The notes beneath the pieces are model-generated. The model was not told where the DNA came from and ran no database searches. It saw nothing but the letters and a program-made list of their open reading frames with translations. A DNA stretch of 64,000 bases from Lophius americanus. Taxonomy: Eukaryota > Chordata > Actinopteri > Lophiiformes > Lophiidae. Location: positions 6,367,501-6,431,500 of the forward strand of contig JBBDHG010000008.1 of the NCBI GenBank assembly GCA_037951165.1. The letters are read 5' to 3'. The number at the start of each line of letters is the position of its first letter. Within the stretch, counting starts at the first letter, position 1. Below, piece by piece: positions 1 to 12,632 of this stretch. The translations under genes and the position numbers were made by a program.

Positions 1-499
1 TACTGTCGCGACATACTCCACAACCATAAGTGAATGTGGGGAGCAAGTTTTTTTAAGTGTTTTTAAAAGATGTTCTAGATAATATGCTCCTGATTCAGAC
101 CACACTGATATTTTTATTTTCACAGTCTTCTGCTAGAAAGATCTAGAGGAGTTTCTTTTTCAGGACAGAAAGAGTGCCATTCATCCTTATACTTCAGTAT
201 TGGTAGTACACTGCAGTTAGATGCAAGTATGTTAGGTGATGATATTGTCTGGCTCCTTTCTGAGATCTTTCCTCGTAATGTCTGGCGATGTCTAAGAAGG
301 TGCAAGATAGCGGAATATCATGACATTGTAAGCATTTACTGGTGCTGCTCCATCTAAATGGCAAGACTCTGGTAGATGAATATTTTAAGTGTGTTTCCCC
401 AATATGTCACATCAAGTTACTCTCAATGGCGACGGCAGTTTCAAAATTATTCAGCACCCTGAATAACATCCCTCATAAGACCACATATTTACCAATCAG

Positions 500-772
500 A
501 TGTCACTAAAGCACTGTGTCAATGTGCGTAGACTTTAGCTGTCCCAAAGTCTTTTCTGTTAAAGCCTTCCTTTATGTAATGGCTCCATGTTGGACCTCCA
601 AGATGTACACTATAGCTAACCCAGTAACACCAGAAACACCGGCTCCACGACAGTCCAGCAATCTAGATAAGCTACTCAAGTTTTTGGATGATGTTCTGTG
701 GAGCGAGAGAATTATGTTGTTGCTCTTTGAGTCAATGGATCAGTAGTATGTTTGGCAAAGGAAGAAGGTGGC
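500..772 (+). mobile_element. Tc1-like transposase fragment, degenerate
   Basis: Around 655-765 the DNA preserves the stretch preceding and covering the W-S-D-E type region of a fish Tc1-like transposase: tttttggatgatgttctgtg, then gagcga, the gctctttg motif, and tggatcag followed by tatgtttggcaaaggaagaag. The upstream part (aatggctccatgttgg, agaaacaccggctccac) also resembles this family. Reading frames are broken by stops, including one inside the match, so it is a dead fragment. Neither inverted terminal repeat was recognised. The family assignment rests on my recognition of the sequence, without a search. Confidence 0.6.
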
Positions 773-1421
773 CTGAGCTGAGTGGCACTCACTCACACAC
801 ACAGGAATATCACCGATCTGCTGCAAGATCAAACCGCTTGAATTTTTCATCTTGTTTTTGGCTGTTTTTAAGGCTTTTTTACCATCAGGAAAAGATTGTT
901 CAGGAAGGTGATGGTGGGTGGGGTCTTTTGGAGCAGCTCACAGCAGCAAAACAGGGATTTACGAAGACCTAGAGATGATTGCCATTAGGGGCTTAACATA
1001 TGGTTAGATTGTAAGAGTACAATTAAGTAGCATTATTACGTTATATTTGTGGAAAACACTTGTAATATGTTGTTGCACTGAGTCATTTAAACTGCTCTCA
1101 TTTGATTCAGTTCAAACAGCTGGTAGTAGATTTAGGCAATAAACCAAAGAATGGGGGCTGGATGATCTTTCTTCCAACTCTCTAGTACAGAACATTCTAA
1201 TGCAGCAGAGTACTCTAGAGTACAGCAGAGGACGGAGTAGCTGTGTATCAGTCTATTTATTCCACGTTGGAGCCCATTCTCTTTCAGCCCATTTAGCCTT
1301 TTAGCTTGACATGCTAACAGTCGTAACATTGCAAGCCTTTTTACGCAGTGGCTCCTGTCAGTCGTAACTAATATGTATGTGGCCCTAATTTACATTCACA
1401 GAGAGGAAGCAATGGTTGAAC

Positions 1422-1435
1422 CGCACACACACACA

Positions 1436-1483
<48 letters not shown>

Positions 1484-1494
1484 CACACACAAAC
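1422..1494. repeat. (CA)n microsatellite
   Basis: About 73 bp of nearly pure CA with a few CAAA, CATA and CG interruptions near both ends. Confidence 0.95.
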
Positions 1495-2314
1495 GTGGTT
1501 CAATTAATGCTGCAGGATTTTCCAGACAATTACTGCTGGTGATGGAGTTCATGTACTAGGTCATCTTTTCAACACAGTTAAATAGCTTTCCACAGTAACA
1601 CAATATCCATCTGATGGTAGCGACAATGCTGAGAGCTCCCAGTGCATGAATGCAGTGAATAAGTTCTCATGACTTTCAGGAGATTAAAAATCAACTTTGG
1701 CCACATATTTAAGCGCAATTTTGCAGATATGATCCTTTTGTGTCTGATTACTCTGGGTTACTAATGCTTCTGAGAGGAACTGTGGTAGGTTACAGACTAA
1801 AGACCCCAATTACCTTCTGAGCTTATTCCGCTGCCCAAGACTGTCAGCTTCACAGGAGACAAGGTTTTATATTAGCAGGCAGCAGCCCGTCTACCTCCAG
1901 GCTACTGCGACGCATAACTTACCAACTGGCTCAGCAGACGGGGAAAAACCGCAATGCTAATAAGAAATAATTTCTCATTTTAATGTTCAAATAACAGGGG
2001 GAGAATTATACCCTCGGAGAAGTGGGGAGGAATGTCATTTTGAATTGTGACTTGAGGCATTTTTGAGAAATAGCGGCTAAATATAAACACGTATAATTAC
2101 AACTATGCAGTTTTTCATGGTGATACGCTTTGTTTTCCTTGTTAGAACTTCCTGCTTGACTTTTGAGGCAATCTAATTAGTTTGTTTGAAGTCAATCGAA
2201 AGAATGGACTCTAATAAAAGTAGATTAGTAAGAATTCCTATCCCGCCACATGGAGACAAACAACCTTTAATGCCCACGTTCAAACAATCACATTCTCTTA
2301 CGGACAACATAGAG

Positions 2315-2952
2315 CTGGGGTGTCTTACTCAATCACAGAGGGGGCCAAAATTAAATATAGAGTCAGAGCAGGACTCAAACTTTTCTAATCTGCAGTATTA
2401 CAACAATTTTATTCTTATTTTATTTATTCGTTTTATAGAATTCTGAACAAACCAAAGGAACAGAAAAAACTGTAATCACAGATTAAATTCAGAATTGATC
2501 AACATAACACTTTTTTTTTTCTCCTTCTCTATCAGCATAGTTTCACAGAATAATTTCCAATGAAAAGTTTTTATTCACAGGCACGAGCAACTTACTTATA
2601 CGTTTACTATTCATCATTTAAAAAAAGGTTTCTCGTCCATATCTCCTGCCATTCCCTGTAATATCTCCTCAAAGGATTAACCCGATGTTTTTCAGAGTGA
2701 CTGGATGTACCACTGGATGACGTGCCGGCTATCACAGTGCATTCTGGGATTTGTAGTATCTGTGGTGTTTGCGCTGAATACCAGCGGGCCAGATGTTCAT
2801 TCATTCATTTGGAGTTCCCGGAGAGAACCTAGGGACACAGAGACACAGGGAGAACATGCAAACTCCGAAAAGAAAGGCGGGCAGACGTGGATTTGAACCC
2901 GTTACCTTTAGCAGGCGGATGTGGGCCGCGGGCCTTGAGTTTGACACCTCTG
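2315..2952 (-). mobile_element. hAT-type non-autonomous element, reversed copy (638 bp)
   Basis: The left end reads ctggggtgtcttactcaatc. The right end, on the reverse strand, reads cagaggtgtcaaactcaagg. These form imperfect terminal inverted repeats typical of fish hAT elements. Flanking 8-mers acatagag and atctagaa agree at 5 of 8 positions, and the second is of the NTCTAGAN type. Reverse-complemented, the interior matches the element at 32301-33244 over long stretches, for example tggcccgctgg, ttgatcaattctgaatttaa and gtttgttcagaattctataa. The reversed copy also contains a SINE-like insert at about 2800-2915 that the other copy lacks. No transposase is encoded. Confidence 0.7.
2800..2920 (-). 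repeat. SINE-like fish interspersed repeat nested in the hAT element
   Basis: The segment gttcccggagagaacc, gggagaacatgcaaactccg, aagaaaggcggg and atttgaacccgttacc is a familiar fish repeat motif whose tRNA-like box lies near its reverse-strand start. It sits exactly where the related element at 32.3 kb has a different ~60 bp, indicating a later insertion. The exact class was not determined. Confidence 0.5.
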
Positions 2953-2979
2953 ATCTAGAAATCACCTTTACTGAATGTT

Positions 2980-3130
2980 TTCATGCAGGAGCCAGGTTCA
3001 CTCCTCCTCCAGCAGGGAACCTGCAGGAGGAGAACACGATTACTTCAAACAGAAAGGCCAGATCTGAATTTGAACCAAGAACCTTAAATCTGATAGGGCA
3101 CTCATCCATCCACTATGCCCAAGCCAGAAA
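2980..3130 (-). repeat. Degenerate second copy of the SINE-like fish repeat
   Basis: It shares the order gcaggaggagaacacg, caaacagaaaggcc, gaatttgaaccaagaacctt and cactatgccc with the repeat at 2800-2920, more diverged. It lies just outside the hAT element. Confidence 0.4.
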
Positions 3131-3717
3131 ATTGAGTTATTCATAAGTTAAATTAAGTAGGCATTTCAGGTTTAATATAATTGAAAACAATTTGCTAGCT
3201 ACACAATTGGCATAGTGAGAAACATTATCCTCAAACTTGTTGACATGCCAATAGAATCCAAATAAAACCTCTAGCTAGCGAATGATCCAGCTGCCTATGA
3301 TTATGAAAAACAAAAAATATACAAAGATTACCTTGCTATTTTACTTGCTGAGAAAAACTTGAGTAGTTTCCAGCTAGTTGACAACACAGGGAGGCAAATT
3401 TAGCAGTGGGAGAAAATAAGTCTGATATAAGTCCATTCATGTTAATGTAACATTATAGAAAAATATACATGTTGTGGCTAGCTAACAACATAAGAGACAA
3501 TAATACGGATACTAACAAGTTTATGAAGAAAGGGTTAAGCTGTAAGCTATTTCGTTTATTTATGTATTTCCGTTAGAGAAACAAACCTTATTATGCAAAG
3601 AGAGAATAATACATACAAATGAATCCCTGCAAATATGAACTTGTTATTTTAAATGCTGAGAAAAAGTAAAATATGTTTTTTTTGTTATGTAACAACATAA
3701 GAGACTATTTAAGCTAA

Positions 3718-3749
3718 CAATAATAACAATAATAATAATAATAATAATC
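3718..3749. repeat. (AAT)n microsatellite
   Basis: About 10 AAT units with one AAC interruption. Confidence 0.9.
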
Positions 3750-4689
3750 AGGGCTATCCAGTGAATTAATTAGATGGTTTGTTATTAATTCATCAAACTT
3801 AATTACATATATTAATATTTGTCATTAAAGGCATTCGGAATTGTCAAATTTGTATTTTATATTAGCAAGTCAATGAATGAATTCCCATTGTAGACCATAA
3901 AGGTAATTTATCGCACATTGAGAACATTTATTTCACTGTTCATTTGCCATTAAGAGACAAAAATAAGACCAATTATGGCATTATTATTCTTACTCATTCT
4001 GAGCAGGCATTCTGTGAACAGAAATCTATAATTTGTAAGAACATGCATTCTGTTTTAAAGATAAGGTAATATTGTTGAGTAAAAGAATAACAACAAATAA
4101 CCTGAGTGAACAAAAATTGTCTTTGCTCGTGTCTGCGTCTGCCTCGCTCACCTCTGCTTGCACGCTCGCTCAATTCTGTTTGGTTACAACGCGCAGGTGT
4201 GTGTCAACCAGAACAGATATGCCATAGAATAAATGACCCGCTTCAGTTAGACTTTATCATCTACATCCGTCATCTTTAAGCTGCTGTAGACGAGCTGATT
4301 TCACTGATGAATGAGGTCAGAGAGCACCGTTATTCGGCGCTACTCTTTTACCGTGTTCATTTTTCTGCATTTTTATTTTCTTTTTGCGATAAATTAATCA
4401 AGATCAAAATATTATTTCGACAACCTTAATAATAATATTATACAAACAAACAAACCGTAATACTTATTTAGCGAAGGAAAAAGAAATCTGATACTAATGT
4501 TATCATTATTATTTACATGCCGACAAAATTCTGTCTAATTTGACAAAGAGGAATAAAGTGTGTTCTTATGATACATGCTAGTTTACATGGTGATAACCTG
4601 AGGGAAAAACTCTGATTTAATCTGTAGCAAGCTGATCTTCCTGGACGTTCACAGAAAAACTGTATTCATTTTAACATCCTAGCGTATAC

Positions 4690-4800
4690 ATAAGATAAGA
4701 AAAGATAAGATAAACCTTTATTAGTCCCACAACGGGGAAATTGCAGTGTTACAGCAGCCAGAGCATGTTACAGAATACAGAATAACATTATGTACATTTA
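4690..4800. repeat. Short fish interspersed repeat fragment (cctttattagtcccac type)
   Basis: The sequence aagataagataaacctttat, tagtcccacaacggggaaat and tgcagtgttacagcagcc resembles a very common teleost interspersed repeat end next to GATA-like simple repeats. The family name was not determined. Confidence 0.45.
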
Positions 4801-4907
4801 AATTGAATTAAATTAAATTAAATAACCCAAAGTAAATCTGTGAGCTAACAAACCATCACCTGTATGTAGTGAACAATTGTGAGATGTATCAGGAAGGTGA
4901 GACCTGA

Positions 4908-4946
4908 GAAAAAAAAGAATAAAAAAAAAAAAAAAAGGGGGGGGGG
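4908..4946. repeat. A-rich run followed by G10
   Basis: An A16 run (4921-4936) abuts a G10 run (4937-4946). It produces Lys/Gly-rich spurious frames. Confidence 0.95.
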
Positions 4947-6208
4947 TTGTTCGAGGGAGGATGGGGGAGAGGAGATTTTCTCTCCAAGCATGTTCAGCAG
5001 CACCTTGCACGCAGGTCAGCACCCTAAGCTCCGCCGCAGCCGCTGTCGGCAGCAACCGTTTATTCTGATTAGCGGCTCTGCTCTGCTCTTGCTGTTGTGG
5101 GATGTTCTGCATATATTAGACACAACTCACCTCCTCTTAACAGAGCTTCATGCAGATTAATGTTAGGCCAAGAGATATTTGTCTGCCAACGTACTCTTTG
5201 CAATCCTTCCCACAATGCTGCCGTGCAAGAGGCCCGAGGATTCAATCTGTCTCTGTAGGAATGCCTTTTCAAGTGCTCGGTTTCACAGAGCTTTGTAGTA
5301 CGATTGCTTCAGTGCGGTGACATTTTAATGCAAGTTGAAGCATATTTGGTTATTTCACTTTTTTTTTAAGAGAGAGAAATCTGCAGCTATGTAGATTTAT
5401 GCTTATTCTAGTGGCCTGTCTCGTGGAGAACACCTCTATAATATGATCGCAGCAGAAAGCTAACGCTGCAGAATGATTACAGCAGGCTGGAGCATATAGA
5501 GCGGTTTCAGAGAACGTGAAGCAGAATATCCCCCTTTAATGCTCAAGTGGCCTATTTCGAAGAGTAGAATATGGATGCCCAGTTCTTAAGAAGGGAATCT
5601 CCTTCAACTGGAAAAAAAAAAAAAGGATAAAGCTCACTTTGCCTGGTTTCGATTCACATGAAATCAATTGGTGTCAATTTTAATACTTGGATGTTTATCC
5701 AGCGGAGAAAGTCATGATGGTTACCCTTGGAAAAGCTTGTAACAGACAACACGTGTGTTTGATCTGACAGAAACAACATGACATGTTATTTCTGAAATAC
5801 CTCTTCTGATCTCTTCTAAATAATGGTATCAACAGAGTCAGTTAGATCACAGGTAAACAGCAGTAATTAGAACGTTGTGACAGTACTTATATATCCCTCT
5901 TCTATCACTGAAGAGTCTTGTTATGCCTGATATCTGCTTACCAACCTAACCTTCTCAAAAGTTTGTTGTCAGCGACTGCATGATTAACCCTTCCCTCGTC
6001 ACAGTGGGGAGGAGTTTCACCTTTTTATAACCGACCCATGACGTCATTCAACTTTAGCTAACTCATGCTTTTATCAACTCTACATCCTTTAGTGAAATTC
6101 TTTCACTAAAGAAGAAGAACACGTGGGTTAAGTAGAAAATTAATAGCTTTTGATGAAATGTTACACAATATGTATTGTAATTTACATCGTATATTATATG
6201 TGTATAGA

Positions 6209-6259
<51 letters not shown>

Positions 6260-6272
6260 TGGATAGATAGAA
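6209..6272. repeat. (AGAC)n microsatellite
   Basis: About 13 AGAC units pass into GATA/GATG variants at the right end. Confidence 0.95.
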
Positions 6273-6491
6273 AGCTCTGGATAGCAGTCAAGACTGTGCT
6301 ATACGGATAATTTAAATGTTTTTTATACAGTATTTATTTTACTTATTCTATATGTATTTTCTGTTAATATCCTTATATTATGTACATCAATTTGTATTCC
6401 TGTTTCTATCTTTGTGTAAGTAATTTTAACGTGGAAAAGGCATTATTTTATGAAGTGTGCTCTAAAAATAAAGTTGTTCATTCTTAATAAT

Positions 6492-6492
<1 letters not shown>

Positions 6493-6546
<54 letters not shown>

Positions 6547-6590
6547 CATTATTATTATTATTATTATTATTATCATTATTGGCGTTGCTG
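6493..6590. repeat. (ATT)n microsatellite
   Basis: About 95 bp of ATT trinucleotides with two CATT interruptions. Confidence 0.95.
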
Positions 6591-6718
6591 TTGTTTTAGA
6601 TTTATCTCATTAATATTTTTTACAAAATGGCATTACTAGAAGAAAACTGTTGTCTTGCTGGCAATCCAGGAAACTAAATTATGAAAAATGATATGCATAC
6701 AGAGTCAACAAAGCACTT

Positions 6719-6741
6719 AATAATAATAATAATAATAATAC
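6719..6741. repeat. (AAT)n short microsatellite
   Basis: Seven AAT units, 130 bp downstream of the larger ATT tract. Confidence 0.85.
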
Positions 6742-7202
6742 ATTTAATTTATAATGCACTTTACATTTGTAAAGACTTAAGGTCTAAATTAACAGGAAGT
6801 ATAGAATCATATGAAGTTTTCTTTATGATATTTGAAGTGTTTCGACGTTAAATTAGTACTTCGACTGTAAAAGGTTGTGTAATATGTCGAACACACTGTA
6901 GCATGACGTTAGCACGATAGCGCTGAATTGAAGTGTTTTATCCTGGAGGCTAAGGGACGAAGAGCACGAGAGGGATCAATGTGTGTGTTGTGTGTTTCTT
7001 TACTAATCTCTCATAGCGATCTACCTTCCTCTCAAAATGATTAAAGCATTCGGCCAACAGCACAGACTCACGACTCTGGTAAATCACTCACACACAGCAT
7101 GTCCATCTGCACAGACACACACATGCAAACAAAAAACAGGACGGATTACAGTAAACACATACGCTGCTGTCCACAAACAGTCAAACACAGAGACGGCGCA
7201 AG

Positions 7203-8866
7203 CTCACACAAACACGCACACTCATACACGCACACACAAACACGCACACACAAACACGCACACACAAACACACCCACACATACACGCACACACAAACACG
7301 CACACACATACACGCACACACATACACGCTCACACGAACACGCACACACAAACACACACATACAAACACGCACAAACATGCACAAACACGCACACACAAA
7401 CACGCACACACAAACAGGCACACACAAACACGCACACACAAACACGTTCACACGAACACGCTCACACAAACACGCACACACAAACACGCACACACACACA
7501 CACGCACAAACACGCAATCACAAACACACACACACAAACACGCACACACATAAACGCAAACACAAACACGCACACACAAACACGCACACACACACACACA
7601 CGAACAAACACGCACACACCCACAAACACACAAACACTCACACACGAACATGCACACACATACACGCACACACATACACACATACACGCACACACAAACA
7701 CACACACAGACACGCACACACTTACACGCACACACATACACGCACACACAAACACACACACACAAACACGCACACACACACACACGCACAAACACGCACA
7801 CACAAACACACACACACAAACACGCACACACATACACTCACACACATACACGCACACACAAACACACACACACACATACACGCACACACATACACAAACA
7901 CACACACACAAACACGCACACACATACACGCACACAAACACACACACAAACACGCACACACAAGCACAAACACGCACACACAAACACACACACACAAAAA
8001 CGCACACACATACACGCACACACATACACGCACACACATACACGCGCACACAAACACACACACACAAACACGCACACACATACACGCACACACACACAAA
8101 CACACACACAAACATGCACACACAAGCACAAACACGCACACACAAACACACACACACGAACACGCACACACATACACGCACACACATACACGCACACACA
8201 AACACACACACACAAACACGCCCACACATAAACGCACACACATACACGCACACACATACACGCACACACATACACGCACACACATACACGCACACACAAA
8301 CACACACACAGACACGCACACACTTAAACGCACACACATACACGCACACACAAACACACACACACAAACACGCACACACACGCACAAACACGCACACACA
8401 AACACACAAACACGCACACACATACACTCACACACATACACGCACACACAAACACACACACACACATACACGCACACACAAACACACACACACAAACACG
8501 CACACATATACACGCACACACAAACACACACAAACACGCCCACACAAACACGCACACACAAACACGCACACACAAACACCCACACACAAACACGCACACA
8601 TATACACGCACACACAAACACACACAAACACGCCCACACAAACACGCACACACATACACGCACACACATACACGCACACACAAACACACACACACACAAA
8701 CACGCACACACACACTCACAAACACGCACACACAAACACACACACACAAACACGCACACACATACACGCACACACATACACGCACACACAAACACACACA
8801 CACAAACACGCACACACATACACGCACACACATACACGCACACACAAACACACACACACAAACAGC
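7203..8866. repeat. CA-rich minisatellite with a 14-bp unit (about 118 units)
   Basis: The basic unit is ACACACAAACACGC with variants ACACACATACACGC and ACACAAACACACAC. One strand is almost free of G and T, so no stops occur in several frames. Because 14 is not a multiple of 3, every frame reads the same 14-residue Thr-His-rich period, which explains open frames of about 610 codons in two frames and Cys-Val-rich ones on the other strand. Internal blocks are duplicated at larger scale: the block with agacacgcacacactta recurs at 7708 and 8310, 602 bp or 43 units apart. A catatacacgc-containing block recurs at about 8503 and 8598. This is not coding. Confidence 0.95.
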
Positions 8867-9602
8867 ATCGCCATAATGCACTAACCCATTTTATAAATGC
8901 TCCAGTCACCTCCTCTGTGGCGCTGACGTAGCGCTGCTATCTCTGCAGTCAAGAAGCCGCCAGCCTGTCATTTCCACATGTCATTCAAAACCTGAGCTGG
9001 GAAACCCTGGAAAGTCCTGGTCACTTCATCTTTGACGGTCCCTGCTCCCCTATCATGGTTTTATTATTTCTTATTTATTTCATTTAGGCTGGAGTGTTAT
9101 GGTTTTTTGGCAGATAAAAATATGGGATTTTCCTCAGTCAAGCATGCCTCTTACAGTTATTTCCATTTTCTTATTACCTTACTGTCTCTGATGAGCTGGA
9201 CATGATTACGACAATCCTTCCTGTGAAGCATAAATAGTTTCTCCTAAATCTCCGTCGGCCGTATCGGTGGTTCAAACATTTCGCTTATGTGAGAAACACA
9301 AACGAATTAAACCATAACAATCAGGAATGGAGTGACAGGTCATGACATCAGCATAGAGGGGTTAGTATTTTCAGAGGTCCCGTTAATGTCCTGTCGTGGT
9401 TTCTTGCTGTTGTTCTTTCATTCTGGATTTTTTTTCAGAAATTTTTCTGATGGTGAGCAAATCTCAAAAAACCCACATGACCAATTTAGTTTTTGCTTTA
9501 ATTAAAAAAGGAACCGTTTACACAGCAACTCTTTACTTCCCCATGTCCAGTTCTACAGTATTCTCCTTCAAAGGCTCAGTGTGTAAAATGTAAGAGTTAT
9601 TT

Positions 9603-9710
9603 ACTCACATACAAACATACACACACACTCAGGCATACACACACACACACACACACAAGCACAATCACATATAAACATACCCACACACTCATGCATACAC
9701 AGACACACAC

Positions 9711-9782
<72 letters not shown>

Positions 9783-9834
9783 GCACAATCACATATAAAC
9801 ATACCCACACACTCATGCATACACAGACACACAC

Positions 9835-9918
<84 letters not shown>

Positions 9919-10041
9919 GCACAATCACATATAAACATACCCACACACTCATGCATACACAGACACTCACACACATACACACACACACGCACACACACAC
10001 ACTCACACACACACTCACATGCAAACATACACAGACACTCA

Positions 10042-10113
<72 letters not shown>

Positions 10114-10235
10114 AACATACCCACACACTCATGCATACACAGACACTCACACACATAAACACACACGCACACACACACACACACACACTCACATACAAAC
10201 ATACACAAACACTCATGCATACACAGACACATGCA

Positions 10236-10272
<37 letters not shown>

Positions 10273-10323
10273 ACACACTCACATACAAACATACACACAC
10301 ACTCATGCATACACAGACACTCA

Positions 10324-10357
<34 letters not shown>

Positions 10358-10358
10358 G
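9603..10358. repeat. Composite CA array with a recurring non-CA core
   Basis: Pure (CA)n runs alternate with a conserved core. The 20-mer actcatgcatacacagacac occurs exactly at 9687, 9811, 9947, 10127, 10211 and 10301, with a variant near 9627. It is preceded each time by aaacatac(c/a)cacac, and in the first three full copies also by aagcacaatcacatat. The spacing is uneven (124, 136, 180, 84, 90 bp) because the CA runs between cores differ in length. Confidence 0.95.
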
Positions 10359-12545
10359 CCTCGTGTGATTGCTGACCAGGTTGCCGTACATCCTTCCTCC
10401 TAGTCTTCTCCTCTGCCTGCCTCCCACTTTGAATGCATTTACACTCATATAAAATCCTGAGCACCCTGTGACTGAACGAGAGAATCTGAATGAGAGGAAG
10501 AGAAAGTGATTCATGGAAATATATGAGGGAACAGGAGACTTCTCCCTCACTAAGGAGGAAAATTAAATTGTCCACCTTAAAGTTCACTCCATGGAAGACG
10601 CGGTGATGGATGGGTGATGGAGAAACAGTCATTCCTCATCTCAGCACTCTAATTAAAATGTGCCAGGAAGGCTGGTTTTTTTTATTCCATCCTTGGACCA
10701 ACCTATTGTTTACGTCTTCACTTTATGTCAAAAGAGGATCTATAAGAGGAGACAGGTATATCCTTCATATATGGGAGAATAATGAAGAGAGATGTGGCAA
10801 CGTATCTGCAGGTGACTGAAACCAAAATGGACCGTTTCCTTTTTTCAGCTGTAGCTTTTGAGAAAATGAAATGGATTTCAACAGATGAGTCGGGGATGCC
10901 CTAATGATTTTTTCAATGTGGCGATCCCCAGCGTGCTGCTGGTCTCCTCCTACAGGTCTGAGGGTAAGAATGGTAACAAATAAATGGAATTAACTAGCAT
11001 TAGGAAGATCTTGTCTTCTTACATCTGCCAAAGAGCAGAGTGAGGTTAATAAACCAAAATATAATAAATAAATGAATAAACAAACTGGTTTATTCTGTGT
11101 TAAAACACAGAATAAACAGATTTAATCCTAAAAATCTGTGTCTTTTGCGCAGACACTTGATTGCCATGGTGAAGCACACTGAGCCGTGGTTCATCTTAAT
11201 TTGTAGCTTAGGGAATGAGCTTCTCTGCAAAACAAACCAGTAAAAGAACTGGATGATTCATTGAAACCCCCAAATAAATGAGTAAAAACACAGAATAAAC
11301 CAGTTTAATGTCAAAGATCTCCCCAATGCTCAGGAGACACAGGAACTGTGGATGGCTAAGAACCACCACTAATATTAGCTCAGCTTGGTTTACTGATATC
11401 TTAAGCTCAACCAGAGCTACAGGAACGCGGTTTGTCTGGGTCCGAGCGCCAGCTTGGGTTTTTGAAGCGTATCTCAAAATCTTTTTGAACAAAACATTCC
11501 ACAAACATTTATTAAAAGTAATTAAATGGTGCCTTTTGCCAAAAGGCAAATAATTATTGCACCATTATATCGTGCAAACAAAAAAAATAACGAGTTAATT
11601 TTGCAACCGTTCTTGCTTTAATGATTAAAAACCAGCTATTTACAATTATTTTCTGAATTTTCGTCAGAGATCAGGAGTTCCATAACTGTATTAACTGATT
11701 TAAAATGAAAGTCATCCACCATTCCTCATACTTGATATGGTCTGCTTATAATCTGGGCAATATGACTCAGAATGAACCGTAAAAATAATACTTAGTAGTG
11801 ACTAAGGAAATTTCCATTATTGATAATCAATAACGCATCCGATTCTATCTCAATCACGGCATAAACTACTTTTGTAGCTGCTTTTTGAAGTCGCCATGGT
11901 GACAACGCGAGGTAATGCACCCAATTTTCTATTGGTGGATAAAAGTTCTCCTCAACTTCTATAAAACACTTACATTAATGGCGTACTGTGTATGTTGAGG
12001 TCATTATTAGGTTCCTTTGTTGTCTTCTTCCAATGCTCGGCTCATATGTTTGTCACTTCATTTTTGAATTTCAAGTTCGTGTTTGCGTTTCGCCATGGCA
12101 ACAGCAATATCAGTGCTTGTTTTAAGGCCATAATTGTTAAAATTGCCATCACGAGAAAAAAACGGTTGCTTGTTTTGTTGCGATCAGGAGTTAATTATCT
12201 ACAATAATTATCTGCCTCGATGGCCGTTCTCTGTTTCCATGGAACTTCAATCTGTAGGTGTGTTTTCTCACAGATCAATTTTATAGGGGCAGAAATCAAA
12301 GAAATGTCAGTTTTTTTACAAAGAAATCATGTGAAAACCATCCCATGAAATGAAGAGAGACTTGCATTCTGATGCTTCTGATCTTTATTTGAAGAATTTA
12401 GATTTTCTTTTGTATTTTAAGGGTGTTTTTTTCCCCGATACGTAATTAAGAAGAATTGCAGTACAAATTGAATAACTTCATTCAAGCCACCTCTCTTGAA
12501 TGGAATGTCCCCATGACCGGGTTTGTTCATGTTTATTTCTACAAT

Positions 12546-12632
12546 AGGAAAGTCCAGATGAAGAAAGTCCAGATGACGAAAGTCCAGATGACGAAAGTCC
12601 AGATGACGAAAGTCATCTGACGACGAAAGTCC
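12546..12632. repeat. 15-bp tandem repeat (about 5 units)
   Basis: The unit gaaagtccagatgac is repeated with small changes. A degenerate sixth unit (gaaagtcatctgacgac) follows, whose catctg is the inverse of cagatg in the regular units. Confidence 0.9.

Noticed and set aside
7037..8931. Two plus-strand open frames of about 610 codons (His/Thr-rich) and Cys/Val-rich frames on the minus strand
   Set aside because: They are translations of the 14-bp CA minisatellite, which is stop-free in all frames. The unique ends are short and there is no conserved domain.
9597..10550. Cys/Val-rich minus-strand frames of up to 245 codons
   Set aside because: Low-complexity read of the (CA)n composite array.
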